Made by a program: the position numbers and the translations under genes
The notes under the pieces: generated by a model
What the model was told of the DNA's origin: nothing
Database searches by the model: none
Seen by the model: the letters and a program-made list of their open reading frames with translations, nothing else
Shown: in pieces, positions 25,201 through 37,200 of the stretch
Numbering within the stretch: position 1 is the stretch's first letter
Layout of the letters: every line of letters begins with the position of its first letter
Source: Lateolabrax maculatus
Taxonomy: Eukaryota; Chordata; Actinopteri; Acropomatiformes; Lateolabracidae
DNA: 64,000 bases
Assembly: GCA_031216445.1 (NCBI GenBank)
Contig: CM062205.1
Location: forward strand, 16,701,001-16,765,000
Direction of reading: 5' to 3'

Positions 25201-28200
25201 TCTTGAATCAATAGAACCTGCCACACAGGTTGATATATGAAACCTCTTATCAACACACTGAAAATGCTATAGCACAAATCCTAACGACTTAAAGGAACAA
25301 AATATCACACCTTTCTATCTGTGTTATAACAGACATAGATACAAAGTAAAAAGTGAGATGTCTTTATAAAAGCCACAACAAAAACCAAATAATGGAGTGA
25401 GAAGTGGGAGAGACAGACTGTGAAAAGAAGAAAAAATGAACTGAAAACAAACAATTCAATTGTCTTTTTCTTAACTTATAGTGGATTTGGTTAGTGTGTG
25501 AATAAATCTAAACCTGCCCTAACCCCTTTACAATGTTAATGGAATAAATGTCAAAAGCTGTGGTCTAACAACATACAAACATAAAAACATAAAACAACAT
25601 GTATACAAGCAAATCCTCAATCAAATTATCTGAAAACTCACATTCCAGTGTTTTTAATAATGCGTCCCTGGTCCATCTTCTGTCCAATCCCATGAACCAC
25701 AAAAACAATGTGTGTAGTCTGAGGGGGTCTGTCCTCGGGAGAGGCCTCTTCAACATAACCCCGGTGGAGCCGTGTTCCACTGCTGGAGGCTGGCAGAGGA
25801 GAGAGGACAGGGTTGGACTGTTACTTATTATAGCGAGATGTTTGGTTGTGATTTTTGTACAGTAAGAAAAAAATAAAGATGAATACTTTTTATAGTTCTT
25901 TCTGTACTGTATTGCTAAATTCACACATCTCCACTAACGTAAAGTGCTGTCTTGAGTCCAGAGAGGCCAGTAGGTGAGACACGATGTCCTGCTGTGACTG
26001 TGGCCAGAGACTCTGGGACAGCATTTCTGTGCTTAGAGGGTTGAGTGTGTGTCCTAATTTAGAGTCTATAGTCTAGTCCAGTCATGTGCTGTGCAAGGTG
26101 ATAAGAGCCAATGGAGTTTACTGGTGTCTGGATAGCACTAAGGAGATTTCCCCTCACTGAGCATTTGTGTGTCAGTGAACCAGTGCCAACTCCTCCTTTT
26201 ATAATCTGGAAGCAGGAGATGAAAATGTACTGTAGAGCTGGGAGGCTACGGATCAGATTAGAGTCATCCATACAGATCAAACATTGTGTCAAACTGCAGT
26301 CGCCGTTTTTTTCAGTTACACTTTGGTCTTTTGATCAAACCCAGCCCCAGAAAGTAGCAGATGGACAGATGATTTTCTGGGCTAATCCAGTTAAGCGACT
26401 GGACTGTACCCTGTTGAATAACAAGTGCAAATGGCAGCACACTGTGAATACAGCTGTAAGTAAAGTATATCACGTGTGCAATAGATGTGCAGAAAAGTGG
26501 GGACCGGGGTGGACCTGGCGAAACAGGGAAGCAGTAAATGTTGTAGCCATGCTAGCTCAAAGGATAACAATTGGTTTGTTCAGTCTGTCCACCATTTTGG
26601 TCCAGCCTGAAATATCTCAACAATCAGCCGATGGATTGCAATGACATTTTGTACAGACATTCATGGTGCCCACAGGATGAATCCTAATGACTTTGGTGGT
26701 CCCCTAACCTTTCCTCAGCGCCACCATGAGGTTGACATTTTTGTTTTTGAGTGAAATATCTTATCTTATAAATACTGAATAGATAAACAGCCGCATGTTA
26801 ACATTGTCATCTGGAGCATATTAGCATTCTGACTTTAGCTCAAACCATCGCTCTAAGTACAACCTTTTGAAGTTGTAGTAATATGTACAGTAATCCAGTC
26901 TCTACACGTGAGAGTTAAACAGTCTGAACAAATTATTTAAACCATCAACTGTTCAAACTGTGTGTTTCAAATTAATTCAGTTCTGATACAAGTACAAACA
27001 CACGTACAGTACGATCAGGGAACTGTTTGCCCACCTTATTATATAGAAAGATAATGACAGTGTGTACATTACAGACCTTTGGAGAAGCCCAGTTTCTGGG
27101 TGACGGTACGTGCAATTTTGGAAGTGGTGGCATCACTGTAGAGGTATACCTCATCCACGCTGTGCCAATCCACGTGGGTCCGACTCAGCTTCAGACTGTG
27201 GATGGCTGTAGGGGGAGCAGTGACAGAGGAGTGAGTCAATGAATGGACAGAGGAAGAAGATGAGGGCATTAGCAGATGGTGTGAGAAATCGGGCAAAGAG
27301 AAGGGGAAAATCAGGGTGAAGGAAAATGGTTCACCAATACAAAGGGTTGTGATTACAATTTTCAGGATGAGTACAGGGGAAGAGAGATTGAAGACACTGT
27401 AAGAATTACACCATGTTGTGATCATCTTAAATGCAGCACAACAAAACTCAAGTCTAGAATCAATCTATTCACACAGCTCAATCAAATGCAGTCCTGAGCA
27501 TTGATCTGCAGTTGGAAAGAAAACACGTCAAACTATCACATACCATGATTGCATATTTCAGCTCTTGCTTGTCTGTCCTGCTTGCTGACATCAGACTGAC
27601 ATTTTATGTGCTGATATCGAAATTCACACCACTTTCAGTTACATTTTTTTGCCATGTTGTTGCTTCAAAGTGTAATGCAGTGACTAGAGCAAGTAAGAGC
27701 AGAGGTATGGCTAGAGAGGAGACACAATCTGCTACAGAAACTAAGAGCGATAAATGAAACTGGTTGACTTGAGAGTTATTTATGTCTCTGCAGCATGTCC
27801 TTTCAATGTCCTGTGAAGTCAAGTTCATCTTGATGAAAATGGTGGAAGACTTTGGCGTAGGTCCAGTGCACAGTCATGGCTCTTTGTACTGCTCTGAACC
27901 AATCTGGGGATTAAAACCCTTAAGAACGAGGTTAAGAACTTGGATAAATAAAATGTTACAGATGACCTTTTTGCTAGCTTGAAACTTGTAACAATAAAGC
28001 CCCATAAACGATACAAAATGAAATGCTATAAGAAATGTTATTATTGTATTACATATATATACTGTATGTATATATAAAATGCCCAGAGAATCACGTGTCA
28101 TGAGTCAGACATGTGCCTCTTTTCCATAGGTCTTTTTCTTACCATTCATCCTTTAATATTTGTAAGAAAAACAGGTCTACAGGGCAGGAGCAAGTAAGAC

Positions 28201-31200
28201 ATTTGTCAGACGTTCAAAAATCTTGCAGCCGTTTTCCACATCCTATGTGAATGAATAACACAAGATAAATATCAACTGAGCCTATGTGTTTGTGTGTCAC
28301 ATGTTGGGAGTTATGCTGGGCGTCTGTAGCCTGGCAGGCTAAAATCATTTATTGGATAAGCATGACTGGTGGGTAATACGAGCACCTTAGCTGGGACCTG
28401 TTCACTCTAAGGGCAACCAGTGTGAAAAGGAATGGCTGCCTCTAAAGGAGAAGGACAAGCACGGTCCGGAAGAAGAGTTTGTCACAAGGACCAGAAGTGT
28501 TTCAGTAATGGGCACTAGTTACAATTAAACTAACAAAGGGGAAGGATAGTTTTTCCTAGCCAGATAAAACAAAGCTCATGTCCTGAGGAACCTGATGTGA
28601 GGGATGTGGTAGCATACAGTTTCCTCTGTTACACGTCTCCATTTATCTTTGCAGATCCTCAAATGAAACCACTGAACAGCAAAGCAAACATATGCTTAAC
28701 CTCTACCACCACACAGAATATCACTAAAGCACTCTATTAGAGCAGCAGTGGAGGGGAACAATCAACGCTTCTGAGAAGAGAAGCTTTAACCATCTAGTTT
28801 GGCTTCATCTCAAACAGTTTAAAGTGGCCTCCTTCATGGGCGCACTACTGAGGACAAAGTGTGTAGGTCTCATGGCAACTGCCACCAACCTTTTCTCCTG
28901 TTATTATACAAGGGTGGGCGAAGCCACTTCAGACTGTTGAGCTTTATTTGTAGCAGAGTCCACTGTAAAACAGGAGGTATTATTAAATTCTCCAGTTTGA
29001 TAGCTTTATCAATATAAAATATTAGTTTGATGGGATTTACAAGCAAAAATGCAGCCAGTAAGATGGAGAAATGCGTAGGGGCTGTACAAAAACACTTCCT
29101 GTTTTACAGTGAAAGGTGATGCATTGTGAAAGGAAGGGAAAGACGGAGGATCATCGTGTACAGAGGAGCTGGCAGGCAACCAAGAAGGGTTAAAGAGTTT
29201 ACTGAGGGAGTTTTTTTAACACTGCTATGGCGAATTACTGAGGGACACAGGATGAGGGAGAATATTGAAAAGTAAGGGTTGAGGGGCAAAGGATGTGAAA
29301 AGAGTGGGGAGGAACTGGGTAGAGTGTTGAAGTAAAAGAGAAACAATGAAACTGTTTCAGAGGGTTTGAGAAAGATGCAGGAAGCACAGAGCGGGGAGGG
29401 GAGGGACATGAGAAAAACATGAAATGGATGGGCTCCTCAAACTAATCACATTCTGTATACAATATGCTTTGATGTTGGTCTGGGACTGCAAAAAAAAAAA
29501 TGTAAGGAAGAAAAATATATTAACTTGGACATTCCTTTCATTACTGTTTTCTTACCTCTTGTAAAGAAGGACAAGGCAGGATATTAGCTAGTAAAGTGTA
29601 CTACTTGTAGTACTGTAAAACTCTTTAGAGGTCTAAGTTGGACGCTAAGCTTCAGGTCAATGTTTGGTTGTTTTGATTTACTATGAGATGAGACCTCTCT
29701 CTTCAGCATTTTTGATGAGGGTCAATACACCCAGAACTAGGACAGCGATGGACCTCTAAGAGGGTGACTCTACACAATATATTAGGAGTTCATAGTAAAG
29801 GGTCACAATGGCTTCACTGTTCAGCTCATCACTTGCGCTTGGCTCTCAACAGAGAGCTTTGTTCATTGCCCTTAGAGCGAGAGCTGGTGATGGTGGTTCA
29901 TTAATGATGGTTCATACTGCTGGAAGGGATGAAAGCAATGAGAGAGAGAAAGTGGGAGACTGGGCTGGAGAGATAAAAAGGGGTAAAGAAGGGTGGCTTT
30001 TTGAGGAGCAGCTTATTTATTGCAAATCCACTGTTTTAAGGGATCTTGCCCTAATAGTTGAGTAAGCCATGTTGTCTACTCACTATCCCAGCAAGGAGAG
30101 GAGAGACGGATACAAAGGTTTCCTCAAAAAGCAGCAACAGCAGTAGTACCAAACTCTGGGTCACAGCACAAAAGGGAGAAGTTCTAGCAACTAGGCCCAG
30201 TTAAGGCTGCAATGGAGAACAGGGAGAGCAGCCTTAATCCATTTTAATACAACCGTGTCTAACTGAGCCTAGGTCTAGTTCTAAATATTAGATTAAACAG
30301 GTCTGAACCACAACAGATAGGAAAATCTAGTTCCAAAAGGACCTAAGATCTACTAGGAGAAAGGAAACGAGCTAGTAGATCTAATACAACAGAAGTAAAA
30401 AGAGAACTTGGCATTTTACAGTACCTTGGCAGCGTTTGCGCTTGTGACATGTAGTTTTAGCACTCGTCTGATATCCACTCCATTTGAACAGAAAAGGGAG
30501 GTAGAAAGGGGGCAGGTGGGAGAGAACTAACAACCAAGAGAGAGTGAGTAATGACCATTACCCTGGTGTCAGTCACACAGGCTACCGCTGTCATCACTCT
30601 TGAACAGGCCAATCTATCAAGTAGCGCTGCTATCAGGTTACAAGGCCCTGCACACAGAGCCCATACTAGTTACTGACAGAAACTGTTGGCTACAGGTAGA
30701 TATCATGGAAATAACCTCAAACAATTCCTTAGTAACAGGCTGGGGTATAGGAAGCCTACAGCTCAAAATGCAGCGCTGCTTGACATATGCCTAAGATGAC
30801 TGAGGTAGCATCTGTTTGACACTCATTACAGAAATCTACTACCTTCACTGTGAAGACTAAACATGTCATGAAGTTAATCACCATTTCTTTAAAATCTTAA
30901 ACTTTTGTGTGTGTGTAATACACTGCTACTTTTCTACAAAGTCGGTATTATTGGAAAACATTTTGTTGGTTAAATACTTAAATATAGTAGGCGGATGTTC
31001 CTTTTCCAGATAATACATGACTAAAATAACGAGAAAATAATGAAAAATACAACTACACTGTATATTAACCATAAATTAGTTAACATTTCAAGACCTTTTG
31101 CAAAGATGTAAAACACAAATAACAGCACAAAACCTTCTAAAGCATATAGCAGTACTTGTGTTCCCATTTGGGTTAATAAATAAGTTCAATTTTGCATATT

Positions 31201-34200
31201 AGTAATGTTGCGATGATGCTGATGTTGAATTGCACTCATAGAGGAAAGAACATAATGACTACAAACATATAAAGAGATCTTTAAGCGTATAAAATTACTC
31301 TTATGCTGATTAATAAAATAATGTAAAAACACAACTGATGCACCTGTTCTTGTAATTGCGCTTTAATGTTCAAGTAATTGGAGTCCAAAATAGAAGCACT
31401 GGCGTAACAATTGGTGTGAAATAATTAGTAAAATGAATATGTCCAAATGATTGTCATAAGGAAGATTTAGACACTAGTTCAAATCAAACTAACAGCAGCT
31501 CTATGTTCACTAAATCAGTTGTAAGTGGATGTCTTGATCTGACATTTAAAAAGACCTCCTAGGCATTTGTTAATCAAATCAGCAAAGTCCACAAGTCTCA
31601 AATCTGACTAAATCCTTCATTCCGTGATAACACAGACATCAGACTTGCAAATGTCAGCAGTGTCTCCCTCAGCAGAAGTAAAAGGCTGAGGAGGAACAGA
31701 GACCTGCTGAGTACACAGGAAGTTTGTTTGCTGTAAAAGCTATTAGTAAAGTCCATTTAAGCATTACAGCACTGATGTGTACATCCATAAATAGGTGTTC
31801 CCTAATGACTGGAATATCTACTGTGCACAGATTCCTCTTATGGATGTTTGGAGGATCAGACAATTTGTGTGGTAGTTTGCAGTGTATGGGATTGGGACAT
31901 TGGGATTTAAATCACACTACTTGACTGGTCACCTGAAGACACGACTGCACCATCACCACTAATTTCCAGATTGACCAAACAAATCCAGCTACTGTTGTCA
32001 CTAGGGTAAGCACAAGTGACGACGAAAACTGACTGACATCTGACAAGAAATAGATAAATAGGTAAAACATTTAAAGAATCCCAACAATTAATTATTAAAT
32101 GAGCAATTTTCGGTTCTTTTAGGCATGTGTCAGCCATCAATCATGCAGTGTGTTACCAGCCTTGTGTGCTGGTTAATCAAATATGCAACTGAATATGTAG
32201 CGTTAACAAACAAACATGTGGGCCTTGCCTACCTCAAAAATACCAAAAGTATTATGCTGACAGATGACCCAGTGCCCAGCCCGCAGGTTTTATTTTTCCT
32301 TGACGTCTGAGAAGCCTGAAAAGACTAGGACACACCTTATAGTTTCCACCATAGGCTTACTGCTTTAGACTCCTATACACACATATCCGCTTAAAGTAGT
32401 GGATGGGATCCTCTTCTAATAATTTTTTTTTTTTCTGATTAAATTTTCTGAAAATTAAATTAACATTTTCCTCAGTTGGGGGTAGAACATTAATAACATT
32501 GGAACCATTATGCTAAGAAAAAAAATCTGCCAATCAAAGCTGGCCAATGAAAATCAAAACCCTGCCCTTGTGACCATTTTCAGCCTTGTCACAAAAGACA
32601 TTAAATTAATCCTTATTTCTTCTGAAATTGTGAAAGAACTGCTGTAAAAACTACCACTGTTGATTTACAAGTATAGCACTAAAACTGATTATTAATCTTT
32701 CTTTAGTAAAATACACTATATCACGCATAAGCAGTTTTACTGATTATGCCTTCCTCCTTTATGATTTATGAAGAATTAGCAGGAAAAATATCAATAATTT
32801 GTATCATGAGAGGACAGGACGTTCATGCACCTTTTGTACCTAGCAGTGGTCCTGCCCACATTATGATGTTATGCCTGCATAGCACGCTGGTATGCCTGCC
32901 ATATGTCTTCTGCTTCACTAACCTTTAGTCGCAGCTAGCTACTCAGGCACAGGAGAAAGAAGGGAGAAGGAAGAGACTAGAGATAGGGAGGGGGAGAGAT
33001 AGGAGGGGAAATGTATGTACTGCAGTAATGTCAGAGCGCAGCTCGCTGGCTTTATGATCCATCTATCAATTGTAATGCAGTTCAAGGTAGCCTACTTATG
33101 GCTCCAAGTGCATCAGATTATTCATTTCAAGATAAAATACTGTCCTGTAAAGGCTCCCTGTAACCAAAACAAGGTGAATTAGCAGGATCTATCACTTGCT
33201 TTAACGCTCTGCTAAATATAGTCTGCCAACAAAGGCAGCAGGAGGGTTTTAAACAGATGCTCACTGTTTTCAAATTCCACTTATGAAAAGGAAATTATAA
33301 GAACATGTAAAAATACAGCCATCATTTGGTTTTAATAACATATATTGTGTAAGGGTATATATGTATTTCTCACTACCTGATTTGGTGAGTATAATTTTAC
33401 GACACTATTCAGCCTTGCAGTGTTCCAGGTCACCCACTGGACAAGCTATGGTCATATGATCTGTGTGTTGTGCAATGGAGGGGGCTCCAAGTGCGACACA
33501 ACTCATTTGTGTGCCCTTGCACTGTATTACACACACCTGGTTTGCAGATAATCTGACTATGATCTACTATCCTCTGTGACTGTTTATACGCCTGCTTCCA
33601 TATACAGCTCTTTTAGTGTCCATGTGTACATGTAAACGAATGCTTGTAGACTAGGAGTGACCTTCCAGTTTTGTTTCAAAACGTCTGTGATTCAGTTCAG
33701 GAAAGTGCCAGTAGCTGCAAGTACATAACAAACACAGTGACGATGCAAGACAGACCCAACTACTGTAATGCTCTGCTGATGTCTTTATTTATACTGTAAA
33801 CCTTCATTTATTCTGAGAAGAGGGGGTAACATATCAGCAACAGTGCAGTTTACTAGACACATGGTTTGATTTATATTTTTGCATAAATCTTACAGATTAC
33901 CTTGGTGATGTTTTGATGCATGTTTCTGTGTCTCTCACACATATTTGCTGCTTTTATGATGCAGACTAAACATTTTCGTACTCTCTTTAACAGTTGCTGC
34001 CTCTTTTTCTCTCTATTTATCTGCCACATTCACACACCCACACCCACACATTCATCACCAGTGAAGGTCCTCTAGATCTGGCTGCCTTAAGGAGACTGCT
34101 GAATCAAAGGACCTCTTTCTTATTGCCTTTCACAGCTAAAGCCTGCTACATTTTGCCTGAGCCAGCCGTGCAGAATGTACGAGCTGCACCTGCTTTACAT

Positions 34201-37200
34201 GGGGCGGATGAAATGTCAAAACCTACCCTCACATGAATAGAAACACCTGCTCCATTCATTTCTCTTAACTGTGCATCGATACTACAGCGGGCAGGGCTGT
34301 CACATCATTCTCCATTTATGACTCACAATGCCTTTCTTCTGGCTTTATTGTGAAGATGATTACTTTACTTTTTAATGGAATTTATTACCAATAATGCCCT
34401 TGAGAGCATTTAATCTCCTCAGTGCCCTAACACAGCACTATATAGGTGTTTTTTTACGAGGTACTGTGTGCCTGGAATAAAAAATAGTGCAGGGTTGGTG
34501 AATGCAGTATAACATTTTTTTGTGTTTGGGTTAGTAAGAAATGTTTTTGGCCTTTTATTTCAACCACAAACCACACTCTGACTGTATAACATTCACCCTC
34601 AAAAATTGATATCATAATCATAGAATAATAAAGTGTTAACTGTGTTTATTTCTTCACACTTTAGTTACCATAATGTATGCTTCAGTGCTGTGTTGTTTAA
34701 AAGATCTGATACAGATTGTAGCTTTCTAGATTTAAGGGCTTCTGCCATACATTCCTAAAATCATACTACCTTATCCTTATTCTTCTACTAGTCCCCTTCT
34801 CGTTCTCTCACCATCTTTGCTATCGACGGTCCTGACCACCAAATCCGTCTCAAAGGTGTCCTGCATTTGTTGCCCACGGAAATGGCTCAGGTGCTCCTGC
34901 TCGATGAGGTCACTTTCCTCTTCCTCTAACGGGAGCCAGGTACCATCAATAAACCACTGGCCTCTCATGACAGGAATGTGGTCTTGTTCTGTAAGACAGT
35001 AAAAATAGCATGGATTTAGATACAAAACTTAGCAGCAGAGTCCAGGACCCTATGTAGTCTGGGGGAGTTTACCTAAATAAAGTTTGTTTTGCTCATTATT
35101 TGTTAAAGATTCCCTCCGGCGTTTTTGACGAATAGTAGTGCTATGGAGCTGGGTTTTTTTTTTGTTTTTTTAGCAGGTCTAGTTTTGTGTAATGCACGTG
35201 CACATGCTCCTTTTCAATATTTCATTCATCTAAAAAAGGGGATGACAAGCTAATAAACATGAATGTAAACAATGCTTGATAAAAATACTTTTTAAAAAGG
35301 TCAAGGATACACAAAATGCGTTTTGGTGACTAACACTGAATGTAAACTTAACTTTTGTTTGTTTACAAGAAAACTCCACAGGGAATCTTAAAGTAGAAAT
35401 CCTCCCCGGTGACAGTGTTACAACAGTCACTTTTTACTCACTGTGCACTGTGCATCACTTTTAGCCTTTCAGAATGTGTTCTTTTGGATGACGTAAAGTG
35501 ATTTTCATTTAACTCGACAAGTCTGGTAAATCCAGGAGGGCCAAGTCTCAGTGGCTTATGGAGCGAGGCCAGTTTTGATTACAGTCTAGAGTGAAATTAT
35601 TAACGGATTCTCTGGTGGTGAAAAAGAGTGTAAAGAAAGTTTTGAAACTAGGCATACATTGCAAAAGACAGGGCCCTTTCTGTTCATCTGGACTAATATA
35701 AAAACACATGAGCATACTCTTATTTACAGACGGAGAGGCCCAACACAACACTGACGCTAAGATAGACACACTGATAGAGGCTCGCAGTAGATACTATTCA
35801 CTCATTTGCTAAGGTGGTTCATGTCTGGTCAGAGAAGATAAGTCTGTACGCCTCACATAACATGATGCTGTTATGCAAGTTCCCATAAAGTGAAAAAGTG
35901 ACCTTTTCACCTTGTTTGCTAAGTTTACATGTTTGAATAGCTTTATGTCATGTGCCGAATCACCTTGAAAAACTTTCCCTTTTCTGTATTTTAAAGGATG
36001 TTTTACTTCTTGAATTACAGAATATCAACAACCTCTCCCCTCCACATCTCTGATTACATGAATTGGCACCTCTCTCCCTAACTGATATGCTTTTGATTAC
36101 TTTTTAAATAATAGGGTTAAAGGTTAGTTTCTCCCTTGTATTAGTTTCCATCTCAAATGTGATGCATCTGGGCCCTCAATGTTAACATGACACTATGTTA
36201 GCAGTGGTACAGTGTAGGCCGAGCTGTGAAGGCACAGCGAGGGTCTGATCCGACTACAAAGGAATTACACCCACAGCATGAACATTCAGGAAAATAACTG
36301 ACTCTCTAAATGTCACTTGGCGTTAGAACCAAAAGAACCAGCTACCCATGAACCCTTAAGAGGCTTCTATAGTGACTGCCTTCATTTGTTCCCTGCCTTT
36401 TCCTGGAAATGTTCATGAATTAGTTAGCACAGATCAGCTGAGCCCAATAGACTGACTTCCTGGGTTGTTTAGATGTTCCCAAAGGATCGGGCTGAGTAAT
36501 TACTTGCCCTTTAAAAAAAAAAAAAAAAAAAAATGCAAAACAATGCAGGACTCAGCAAGTAACTACAGTGAGTGAAAAATCAGCTGCTAGTTTGTATCTT
36601 TTATGGGAGCAGGGATGGAAGTTGCTTGCAATGAGTCTCTGAGTAAGAACCAGACTTGTGAGCGGCTGTGGGTCATTAATCTGCATGCAGTCAGCTATTA
36701 AACTGCAGAATATTAAGTATACATGAGGTATATGTACAGTGCCTGTGGACATGCACACAGTGTTTGCTTTTGAACCCAGCCACAACATCATTTGTGACTG
36801 ACGCAGAGTCAAAACCTGATTTTACAGAGACTGATCGGGTGGATGTGCATGATACTCACGTTTCCAGTAGACAGGGTTGCATTCCTTCTCTTTGACATCC
36901 ACCTCATAGAGCCCTCCCCGGACACAAACAGGATCGACGTTGATCTCAATGGTGTCGGGGTCCCTCTCATCCGAGGACACGGTGGACGTGTCCAGGGACC
37001 CCCGGCCTCCGTGCACACAGCTGGTCCTCGTCTCCACCGGCACTGCACCGTTCAGCCCCCTGCTCTCCACGCCGTTATTACCGCACTCTTCCTCCCCGCC
37101 GCTGACCTGGGAGCCTGCCGCGCCAGGGTTCAGCTCACAGTATTTCCGAAACACGAGCTCAATGTTAAGGGAGTCGTGCCCGACAAAGGGCTTCCAGGTC

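Noticed and set aside
26111..26644. 177-codon plus-strand ORF in ddhd1 intron 3
   Set aside because: Antisense to the gene and ends inside a dispersed repeat; no recognisable domain.
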